Assembly (NCBI GenBank): GCA_965197415.1 | Contig: OZ240207.1 | Coordinates: forward strand, 62,001-126,000 | Length of the DNA stretch: 64,000 nucleotides | Source: DAOUJI01 sp965197415 | Lineage (GTDB): Bacteria > Chloroflexota > Dehalococcoidia > Lucifugimonadales > JAGWBF01 | Direction: 5' to 3' | Shown: positions 57,960-64,000 of the stretch, in pieces | Layout: every line of letters starts with the position of its first letter | Numbering within the stretch: position 1 is the stretch's first letter | Notes under the pieces: model-generated | What the model saw: only the letters and a program-made list of their open reading frames with translations | The model's database searches: none | What the model was told of the DNA's origin: nothing | Position numbers and translations under genes: made by a program

Positions 57960-58778
57960 TTATGTCGGAGCCGACACGACCACGGGTGTTCCAACTCCCG
58001 CTTTCAACTCCTCAGCGGCGCTGCCGTTCTTGACGGCGACTTCCAAATAACTGGCGCTTCCTATCAGGGCCGCGAGACGGGCACCCTCAGCGTAGTACAA
58101 AGAGAGCCTGTCTATGACTCTGCCGCATATCTCGACACGGACTTGCCCCCAATCGGCCAGTTCTTTGTCGGCTATGTTGGTCACTAGGTTGCCGAACCTG
58201 TCTACGTAGACCACCTGGCCCAGCAGGCCGCCGTCGTGCTCAACGGGGGCAGGGAACGAAAGTCGCATGATTTCGTAGACCTCCGGCCCTAGGTCCTCTG
58301 GAGGGACTCCCAGTGATAGGTGAGCCGCCACTGGAGCGAATACGTCCCGTCCGTGGAAGGTTGCGCTGACGTGCTCCAGCATGTGCTTGGGGTTTGTGAT
58401 GCGGCGGGCCGTCCATCCATCCGGCAAGGGGCGCCTGCCTGAGTGCATCCCCTCGGAGTTCCGACCCACTGCCAGACTGAAAATGCCGTTGTCCGGTCCG
58501 ACGAAATGGCCGTCAGGCCCGGACAGGACCAAGGCGTCCCGCGAGGAGCCTACTCCCGGGTCCACCACGCCGATGTGTATGGTTCCCCTGGGAAAGTATT
58601 TGACGCCGGTTCCCAGCACGAAGGCGCCTTGCAGTACATCCTGGGGCGAGACTTGATGGGAAATGTCGACGATGGACGCGGCGGGGTTGATTCCAAGAAT
58701 CACTCCCTTCATCACTCCGACGTAGTTGTCGGAGGCCCCGAAATCGGTGGTAAGAGTGATGAGGCCGGAAGACCCCAC
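57960..58778 (-). CDS. SAM hydroxide adenosyltransferase (DUF62 family)
   Basis: A 272-residue member of the DUF62 family, which hydrolyses S-adenosylmethionine to adenosine and methionine; relatives include fluorinase and chlorinase. The N-terminal ITLTTDFGASDNYVGVMKGV has the conserved Asp-Phe-Gly (Asp12), then VVDPGVGSSRDALVL and GPDNGIFSLAV. Plain hydrolase is more likely than halogenase because the family's Asp-Arg-His triad setting is typical of hydrolases, though I cannot confirm. GGAGG precedes the GTG start by 5 bases. It is in the pcm-gatB-secG run of genes. The 179 bases after it, before the PIN gene, contain no clear feature. Confidence 0.92.
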   Translation of the reverse strand: MGSSGLITLTTDFGASDNYVGVMKGVILGINPAASIVDISHQVSPQDVLQGAFVLGTGVKYFPRGTIHIGVVDPGVGSSRDALVLSGPDGHFVGPDNGIFSLAVGRNSEGMHSGRRPLPDGWTARRITNPKHMLEHVSATFHGRDVFAPVAAHLSLGVPPEDLGPEVYEIMRLSFPAPVEHDGGLLGQVVYVDRFGNLVTNIADKELADWGQVRVEICGRVIDRLSLYYAEGARLAALIGSASYLEVAVKNGSAAEELKAGVGTPVVVSAPT

Positions 58779-58794
58779 GATGGCCTCCGGAAAC

Positions 58795-59004
58795 CTAGGC
58801 GAAACGGACGCTGACGATGGACATTATCAGGAATACGACCGCCAGGACTATGGTGAACTGGAACAGCGTCTTTTCCAGTCCGCGCCTGGTGCGAAAGGTT
58901 GACTGGGCGCTTCCAAAGAACCCCGATCCGGCTTCACGGACCTGCATAAGGATGACCGCCACCAGAATTATGGACACGAGGACCTGAGCCAGTTGCAGAG
59001 CCAC
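58795..59004 (-). CDS. secG: Preprotein translocase subunit SecG
   Basis: A 69-residue two-helix membrane subunit of the SecYEG protein-export channel. The first helix is LAQVLVSIILVAVILMQVRE, followed by the conserved AGSGFFGSAQSTFRTRRGLE loop, then a second helix FTIVLAVVFLIMSIVSV. GTG start, 6 bases after gatB. Length is typical. Confidence 0.92.
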   Translation of the reverse strand: MALQLAQVLVSIILVAVILMQVREAGSGFFGSAQSTFRTRRGLEKTLFQFTIVLAVVFLIMSIVSVRFA

Positions 59005-59010
59005 TTTGAA

Positions 59011-60516
59011 TCACACCCGTTCCAATTTTATTGCCTTCAGCTTGGCGTCGACCAGAGACGCCGCCAGGTCCGGCTTGCTCTGTCCTCGCGTAGCCTTCAT
59101 CACCTGGCCGACCAGGTATTTTGCGGCGTTCTCTTTGCCCTTCAGATAGTCGTTCACGGCTTGGGGGCTGTTCCCTATTGCCTCATCCACCGCCGCTTCC
59201 AGGGCCGACGCATCGCTGATCTGGACGTAACCCCGGTCCTTGACGACGGCGCTTGGGCTTGCGCCAGTGCTGAAAGCCTCTTCCAGCACGGTCTTGGCCA
59301 GGCTGGAGCTCAATGTACCGTCGTCGATGAGGTCCATGAGTTCGCGCATCCGTTCCGGGGGGAACCTGGATTCGGAAATTTCCGCTCCCTCCAGATTCAG
59401 CAGTCTTGCCAACTCCACTAGAATCCAGTTGGACAGGCCTTTGGCCCTGGACTTGAGTCCATCTCCCATGAATCGAGCGGCGGCGTCCAGGGCTTCCTCG
59501 AAATAGTCTGCGGTTGCCTTGGAGGCGGTCAGGAGTCCGGCGTCGTATTCCGACAGGCCGAACTCGTCCATGAATCGGCTGCACCTGTGGGTGGGCAGCT
59601 CGGGCAGAGAGGACTCCAACGCTTTAATCCAGAATGCGTCGAGGGAAAGCGGTGGAAGGTCCGGTTCGGGGAAGTAGCGGTAGTCGTGGGCCTGCTCTTT
59701 GCTCCGCTGGGATACCGTAATGTCCCGACCCTCGACCCAGCCGCGGGTCTCCTGCACGACCCTGTCGCCGCTTTGGAGGACGTTGACCTGCCTCTCCGTC
59801 TCGTACTTCAGAGCGTTGTAAACGGCCCGGAAGCTGTTCATGTTCTTGACTTCCACCTTATTGCCCAGTTCGGACTCTCCGGCGGGGCGGAGGCTGATGT
59901 TGGCGTCGCACCTGAAGTTGCCGTCCTGCATGTTTCCCGTGGTTACGCCCAGATATTGAAGAATAGAGTGAACGCTGGTCAGATAACTGCGCGCTTGCTC
60001 GGGCGTGCGCATGTCCGGTTCGCTTACTATCTCCATCAGGGGAACGCCGGAGCGGTTCACGTCCACAAGGCTGTATGCCTCGCCTGAACCGTCTCGCAGG
60101 TGGACAAGCTTGGCCACGTCCTCTTCCAGGTGAACTCTCGTAATGCCGACCCTGACCGTCTTGCCGTCGGCTTCCAGGTCGAGGAAGCCTCCGACGGCTA
60201 CCGGCAGGTCGTACTGGGATATCTGGTAGCCCTTCATCAGGTCGGGGTAGGGATAGTTCTTCCGGTCGAACTTGGTGTAGGGAGAGATGGCGCAGTTGAG
60301 GGCCAGTCCTGTCATCATCGTAAGTTCCAGCGCGCGCTTGTTGATGACGGGCAGCGTCCCCGGCGCCCCAAGGCACACTGGGCACACCAGGGTATTGGGC
60401 GGCGCAGCCTGATAGTCGGCTCTGCACGAGCAGAACATCTTGCTCTGCGTGAGAAGCTGCACGTGGACTTCCAGACCGATGACGGTCTCGTATTTAACGG
60501 ATGTAGAAGCAGTCAT
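59011..60516 (-). CDS. gatB: Aspartyl/glutamyl-tRNA(Asn/Gln) amidotransferase subunit B
   Basis: Part of GatCAB, which amidates misacylated Glu-tRNA-Gln and Asp-tRNA-Asn. The 501 residues begin YETVIGLEVHVQLLTQSKMF, have zinc-binding CSC...CPVCLGAPGTLPVIN, and the core FDRKNYPYPDLMKGYQISQ. MEIVSEPDMRTPEQARSYL follows. The C-terminal YqeY-like helical domain (about 350-500) is intact and ends VKAT-RGQSKPDLAAS-like. gatA and gatC are not in the window. Confidence 0.97.
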   Translation of the reverse strand: MTASTSVKYETVIGLEVHVQLLTQSKMFCSCRADYQAAPPNTLVCPVCLGAPGTLPVINKRALELTMMTGLALNCAISPYTKFDRKNYPYPDLMKGYQISQYDLPVAVGGFLDLEADGKTVRVGITRVHLEEDVAKLVHLRDGSGEAYSLVDVNRSGVPLMEIVSEPDMRTPEQARSYLTSVHSILQYLGVTTGNMQDGNFRCDANISLRPAGESELGNKVEVKNMNSFRAVYNALKYETERQVNVLQSGDRVVQETRGWVEGRDITVSQRSKEQAHDYRYFPEPDLPPLSLDAFWIKALESSLPELPTHRCSRFMDEFGLSEYDAGLLTASKATADYFEEALDAAARFMGDGLKSRAKGLSNWILVELARLLNLEGAEISESRFPPERMRELMDLIDDGTLSSSLAKTVLEEAFSTGASPSAVVKDRGYVQISDASALEAAVDEAIGNSPQAVNDYLKGKENAAKYLVGQVMKATRGQSKPDLAASLVDAKLKAIKLERV

Positions 60517-60586
60517 GAATCAGAGCCAGTATAGCAACTGGGCATGGGGGCTACAATTCCCCGCCGACGGCGAATTGTGCAAAGGT

Positions 60587-61261
60587 TCATTCATTGTCCC
60601 GTCGGCGGGCGTCTAGGCGGTTGGGGTCCCAGGCTTCATTGCCCACCAGCGGCACAAAACGGCATGCCCCAAGCACCCGTACGTTGTATCCCTCTCCCGT
60701 CCTGTCCACCTTCATCAGGTTCTGCCCATCCAGGTTCCCGATGGGTATGGCCATGCGGCCTCCCACGGTGAGCTGGGCAATCAGGGATTGCGGCAGTTTT
60801 GGCGCTCCGGCGGACACAACGATGGCGTCGAAGGGGGCTTTTTCGGGGCAGCCCAGTTCCCCGGAGGATAGAGCCACCTCCAGGTTGGCATATCCCAGGG
60901 AGGCCAGCCGATCTCTCGCTTGTCGCTCCAGTTCCGGCACGATTTCCACTGACAGGACCTTCCCGCCCGCCGCCATCTCGGCCAGAATGGCGGCTTGGTA
61001 CCCGCTTCCCGTACCCAACTCCAGAATCGACTCGTTCCCCCTCAAATCCAAGACGCTCAGCATCGTGGCTATCATGTAGGGCTGGGAAACAGTCTGCCCG
61101 TAGCCTATAGGGAGAGGAATGTCAGAGTAGGTCAGATTGCGGAGTCCGGCAGGCACAAAGTCCTCACGGGGGACTTTGTACATGGCCTCGACCACGTTGT
61201 CGTCGCGCAGCTCCCGGCGGAGCTTTTCCAGCAATCTTTTCTTGTCGCTTTCCAGGTCCAT
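60587..61261 (-). CDS. pcm: Protein-L-isoaspartate O-methyltransferase
   Basis: Repairs isoaspartyl residues with SAM. The 224 residues have RNLTYSDIPLPIGYGQTVSQ (active-site Ser59 region) and the SAM loop ILELGTGSGYQAAILAEM (from residue 79), ending with a PLVGNE-like VPLVGNEAWDPN tail. ATG 61261 is chosen because GGGGAGG lies 7 bases upstream. In-frame starts further upstream would extend into a dispersed repeat and are rejected. It is the first gene of the minus-strand operon. Confidence 0.94.
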   Translation of the reverse strand: MDLESDKKRLLEKLRRELRDDNVVEAMYKVPREDFVPAGLRNLTYSDIPLPIGYGQTVSQPYMIATMLSVLDLRGNESILELGTGSGYQAAILAEMAAGGKVLSVEIVPELERQARDRLASLGYANLEVALSSGELGCPEKAPFDAIVVSAGAPKLPQSLIAQLTVGGRMAIPIGNLDGQNLMKVDRTGEGYNVRVLGACRFVPLVGNEAWDPNRLDARRRDNE

Positions 61262-61323
61262 CCGCCGCCTCCCCAAGCCCATGATAGCGCCCGCATACGC
61301 AGCGCTACAATTCCCGGACTTCC

Positions 61324-61375
61324 CCGTTCGTGGTGAGCCTGTCAAACCACCCCTCGACAAGCTCGGGGCGAACGG
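61324..61375. repeat. Dispersed hairpin repeat (family B), intergenic copy
   Basis: The element begins CCGTTCGTGGTGAGCCTGTC and ends with GCTCGGGGCGAACGG. The ends CCGTTCG (61324-61330) and CGAACGG (61369-61375) are perfect inverted repeats. It is related to 18925-18956. It lies in the 280-base gap between pcm and ahbAB, which otherwise holds only the promoter elements listed. Confidence 0.8.
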
Positions 61376-61426
61376 AAAGACGAGGCGTACGGCTGTCGAA
61401 AGACCCTGAGACGAATGGGCTTGTCG

Positions 61427-61456
61427 TTGACCCTCAAAAGCGCCCTGTGCTAACCT
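61427..61456 (+). promoter_or_regulatory. Predicted promoter of the ahbAB-met8-hemC genes
   Basis: TTGACC (61427-61432), an 18-base spacer and TAACCT (61451-61456) within the extended -10 TGCTAACCT. Confidence 0.6.
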
Positions 61457-61476
61457 AGCCCTAGCGGAGGAATGCG

Positions 61477-61491
61477 AAAAGCATAGCTTTT
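61477..61491 (+). promoter_or_regulatory. Short palindrome in the ahbAB leader
   Basis: AAAAGC-ATA-GCTTTT is a perfect inverted repeat, about 20 bases after the predicted -10 and 50 before the start. It could be an operator, perhaps for a heme- or iron-responsive regulator, or a small RNA hairpin. No known box is matched exactly. Confidence 0.4.
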
Positions 61492-61541
61492 ACCGGGTGA
61501 ATCCGCGTCTATCAGCCCACGGGAGAACGGGAGACTAGAGG

Positions 61542-62573
61542 ATGCCGGAAATGGACTTGACCGACCGGAAGCTGCTTAACATAATCCAGTCGGGCTTCCC
61601 CCTGTTCGAGGAGCCGTACCAGGAAATCGCGGACCGTCTAGGGATAAGCGAAAAAGAGGTCTTGGAACGCCTGGAGGCGCTCAGGCAGCAGAACGTAGTG
61701 CGCCAAGTCAGCGCCATATTCGACACCCGGCGGCTGGGCTACAAGACCAGCCTCATAGCCATGGCCTTCGAGCCTGACAAGCTGACAGCAGGCGCCCTTA
61801 AAATCAACGAGCATCCCGGAGTCAGCCACAACTACGCGCGGGAAGGTTCTTACTACAACCTCTGGTTCACTCTGGCAGTGCCTCCCGGAGAAGTGGTGGA
61901 TGACACAGCCCGGGTAATGGCTCGCGAAACGGGCGCTCTGTCCATGAGAAACATGCCCACCATCCGTTTCTTCAAGATAGGCGTCAATTTCGACATGGTG
62001 AAAGAGAAGGGCGCCGCCTACCAGTATTTCAGTCCCGACGGATACAAAGCCGGACAGTCCGATTCCAATGCCGGGCAGGTTCGAGCCGACTGGAACAAGC
62101 CGGTCCCCGTGAACGACTACGACATAGAGTGCATTCGAGAGTTCCAGGAAGACCTGCCGATGGTTTCAAGGCCCTTCGACGGCATGGCTGAGCGGCTTGG
62201 GGTGTCCGTCCCGGACCTGTTCAAGATAACGGACGAATTCGTGGAGCGGGGTATTATGCGCCGCTACAGCGCCGTGCTCTATCACAGGAAGGCCGGGTTC
62301 CAGGCCAATGGCATGGGTGTGTGGAACGTTCCCTCGGAGCGTGCAGAGGAAGTGGGCTTGATAATGGCCTCCAACCCCGCCGTCACCCACTGCTACGAAC
62401 GGCCCACCTTCCCCGACTGGCCCTACACCCACTTTTCAATGATTCACGCCACGTCCAAGGAAGGCTGTGAGGAGATTGCCGGGGAAATATCCGCTTCCAC
62501 GGGAATCACCGACTACCTGATGCTCTACAGCACACGGGAGTACAAGAAGACCCGTGTGCGGTATTTCGTGTAG
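61542..62573 (+). CDS. ahbAB: Siroheme decarboxylase, fused AhbA/AhbB (Lrp/AsnC-like)
   Basis: Decarboxylates siroheme to 12,18-didecarboxysiroheme in siroheme-dependent (Ahb) heme b synthesis; the related NirDLGH proteins do the same for heme d1. The 343 residues hold two AsnC-like units. The first (about 5-165) has a winged helix IADRLGISEKEVLERLEAL and an alpha-beta domain; the second (about 190-343) repeats this as MAERLGVSVPDLFKITDEFV with RRYSAVLYHRKAGFQANGMG. In most organisms AhbA and AhbB are separate, so this is a fused form. It lies with met8 and hemC, which make siroheme precursors, supporting the role over that of a transcription factor. Confidence 0.88.
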   Translation: MPEMDLTDRKLLNIIQSGFPLFEEPYQEIADRLGISEKEVLERLEALRQQNVVRQVSAIFDTRRLGYKTSLIAMAFEPDKLTAGALKINEHPGVSHNYAREGSYYNLWFTLAVPPGEVVDDTARVMARETGALSMRNMPTIRFFKIGVNFDMVKEKGAAYQYFSPDGYKAGQSDSNAGQVRADWNKPVPVNDYDIECIREFQEDLPMVSRPFDGMAERLGVSVPDLFKITDEFVERGIMRRYSAVLYHRKAGFQANGMGVWNVPSERAEEVGLIMASNPAVTHCYERPTFPDWPYTHFSMIHATSKEGCEEIAGEISASTGITDYLMLYSTREYKKTRVRYFV

Positions 62574-62594
62574 CCGGGCAGATTGGCGAAATCA

Positions 62595-63230
62595 ATGGCC
62601 GCGTACTACCCAGTGTTCCTCGACCTGAAGAACAAGAATTGCGTCATTATTGGGGGCGGCAAGATTGGGGAGCACAAGATTCGGCCTCTGCTAGACTGCG
62701 GGGCCAGAATCACCGTAATCAGCCCCGAGGTCACGGACGGCATCCAGGAAGCTGTAGATAGAGGCGACGTCACTCTGGCCCTCCGAAAGTATGAAGATGG
62801 CGACCTGAAGGGCGCCACGCTGGCCATAGCGGCAACCAACGTGCGTTCAGTGAACAAAGTGATAGCCGCAGAAGCCGAACTGGAGCGGGTCGTCTTGAAT
62901 GTAGTGGACGACGCCGAGCTATGCACCTTCATTGCGCCGGCTATCGTCAAGAAGGGCGCCGTAACGGTGGCGCTGTCCACAGGAGGCGCCAGCCCAGCTT
63001 TAGCCCGGAAGCTCCGGGAAGGGCTGGAAAACAGCGAAGCCCTGGAATACGCAGAGTTGGCGGGCGTCCTCTCGACGGCCAGGAAAGAGCTCAGGCGGCG
63101 GGGAATAGCGGTGGACCCGGACCGGTGGCAGGAGTGCATCACGGGAGACCTCATTGACATGGTGAGGGCGGGCCGTGATGACGCGGCGGTGGAGAAGGTG
63201 CTTGCCGGACTGACTCAATCCACCGGCTGA
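62595..63230 (+). CDS. Precorrin-2 dehydrogenase / sirohydrochlorin ferrochelatase (Met8/CysG-N)
   Basis: Oxidises precorrin-2 with NAD+ to sirohydrochlorin and may insert iron to give siroheme. The 211 residues start YYPVFLDLKNKNCVIIGGGK with the GGGKIG (20-25) NAD loop. ERVVLNVVDDAELCTFIAPA contains the conserved Asp used in catalysis, and ALSTGGASPALARKLRE the conserved strand-helix. ATG is preferred to a TTG four codons earlier. It lies 21 bases behind ahbAB, so its product siroheme is the substrate of its neighbour. Confidence 0.93.
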   Translation: MAAYYPVFLDLKNKNCVIIGGGKIGEHKIRPLLDCGARITVISPEVTDGIQEAVDRGDVTLALRKYEDGDLKGATLAIAATNVRSVNKVIAAEAELERVVLNVVDDAELCTFIAPAIVKKGAVTVALSTGGASPALARKLREGLENSEALEYAELAGVLSTARKELRRRGIAVDPDRWQECITGDLIDMVRAGRDDAAVEKVLAGLTQSTG

Positions 63231-63307
63231 CCCGCATCTCTGTGTTTCCACCCCGCCGGGCAGCTCCCACGCGAACCTATCCGAGAAGCCTTGCACCTGA
63301 TTAACGA

Positions 63308-64000
63308 ATGTCTATGGCCCTCCGAGAAGAAGTCATCAGGATTGGCACACGGGGGAGCGTTCTGGCCTTGATACAGGCGCGGCAGGCGCTCCAAATTCTG
63401 ATCGAAGCCTTCCCAGAGCGGCGCTGCGAAATAGTGACCATCAAGACCACCGCCGACGTTCGCTCCGACGAGCCGCTGGCCCGCCTCGGTAAAGGGATGT
63501 TCGTCAGGGAGTTAGACCGTGCCCTTCTGGACGGCGACATCGATATGGCGGTGCACAGCATGAAAGACGTCCCCACCGAACTTCCGGCAGGTCTGGTTAT
63601 AGGCGCCGCCCTCAAGAGGGCGGACCCCAGGGACGCCCTGGTGGACAGGTGGGGAGTGGGCCTTAGAGAGCTTCCATCGGGAGCCAAGATAGGCACCAGC
63701 AGCCCCCGGCGCGCTGCCCAGATAAAGTCCGTCAGGCCGGACCTGGACGTACAGGACATACGCGGCAATGTGGACACCCGCCTCCGAAAGGCCAAGGGGG
63801 ACGGATACGACGGAGCGATTCTCGCAGTGTCCGGGCTGATGAGGATGGGGCTCGAGACCGAGATAAGCGAATATCTGTCACCGGAAGAGTTTGTTCCTGC
63901 CCCGGGCCAGGGAGCGCTGGCGGTGGAAGTGCGGGACGGAGACACTGGTATGGACGACCTGATGGCCGCCCTAAACGACACCGACAGCCGCATCGCAGTC
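63308..64000 (+). CDS. hemC: Hydroxymethylbilane synthase (porphobilinogen deaminase), 5' part
   Basis: Assembles four porphobilinogen units into hydroxymethylbilane. 231 codons are present before the window edge. The N-terminus RIGTRGSVLALIQARQALQI, MAVHSMKDVPTEL, GTSSPRRAAQI and DIRGNVDTRLRK are all family signatures for cofactor and substrate. The Cys that holds the dipyrromethane cofactor lies beyond the end. It is the next pathway gene after ahbAB and met8. A long open frame on the opposite strand is a shadow. Confidence 0.95.
   Translation, partial: MSMALREEVIRIGTRGSVLALIQARQALQILIEAFPERRCEIVTIKTTADVRSDEPLARLGKGMFVRELDRALLDGDIDMAVHSMKDVPTELPAGLVIGAALKRADPRDALVDRWGVGLRELPSGAKIGTSSPRRAAQIKSVRPDLDVQDIRGNVDTRLRKAKGDGYDGAILAVSGLMRMGLETEISEYLSPEEFVPAPGQGALAVEVRDGDTGMDDLMAALNDTDSRIAV

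Noticed and set aside
63301..63993. Minus-strand frame covering the end of the window
   Set aside because: The plus strand encodes hemC signatures throughout; the minus frame is low-complexity Ser/Arg-rich.

Overview
The window is a GC-rich (about 60% by eye), densely packed bacterial chromosome segment. It is probably from the phylum Chloroflexota, with a Dehalococcoidia/SAR202-like lineage the best guess. The clues are a giant membrane protein with the YYYxG motif of the Chloroflexi/archaea YYY family, an expanded set of CaiB/BaiF CoA-transferases, siroheme-dependent heme genes with a fused AhbA/AhbB, an HspR-type heat-shock operon, and frequent GTG/TTG starts. The taxonomic call is inference; no rRNA or tRNA gene was recognised.

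Layout. 1-5.1 kb: end of a complex I operon (nuoK tail, nuoL, nuoM, nuoN). 5.1-8.1 kb: an SLOG-family gene behind a structured leader RNA, then enolase and GAPDH with a terminator. 8.4-14 kb: a 1540-residue glycosyltransferase/YYY membrane fusion and an HSL-family esterase. 14.1-21.8 kb: a catabolic-looking operon of four CaiB/BaiF CoA-transferases around two tandem double-hotdog dehydratases, then an EthD protein. 21.9-29.5 kb: a DUF1015 gene facing a minus-strand operon ribF-tyrS-class V aminotransferase-serA-SDR-coiled-coil protein. 29.5-31.8 kb: trpA-aroH-aroF.

31.8-36.8 kb is the accessory island. It holds a VapBC pair bounded by an 18-bp direct repeat that matches the end of the neighbouring CPBP protease gene, a two-gene AIPR (abortive infection) operon of lower GC, an orphan antitoxin-like mini-gene, a small coiled-coil/TM protein with a fresh 39-bp tandem duplication, and a 60-bp direct repeat. 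36.8-43.5 kb: a TcuA-like flavoprotein and MmgE/PrpD gene, then aroE-aroC-aroK-aroB. With aroF and aroH these cover most of the chorismate pathway; aroA and aroD/aroQ are not in the window. 43.5-47 kb (minus): GYD protein, TauE/SafE transporter, a 55-residue membrane protein, a MoaD/ThiS-like protein and threonine synthase. 47.2-51.7 kb: heat-shock locus, with hsp20 divergent from cbpA-hspR-clpC across a palindrome-rich promoter region. 51.8-54.2 kb: an alpha/beta hydrolase and a GlcD-like FAD oxidase. 54.3-61.3 kb: a minus-strand housekeeping operon (pcm, gatB, secG, SAM hydrolase-like, PIN-TRAM ATP-independent nuclease-like, ispD, ispF, cysS). 61.5-64 kb: tetrapyrrole genes ahbAB-met8-hemC, the last running off the end.

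The intergenic DNA carries several families of dispersed hairpin-forming repeats. Three of them have become part of coding sequences (two CoA-transferase N-termini and the AroE C-terminus). Many predicted promoters share an extended -10 of the form TGn-TAnnnT.
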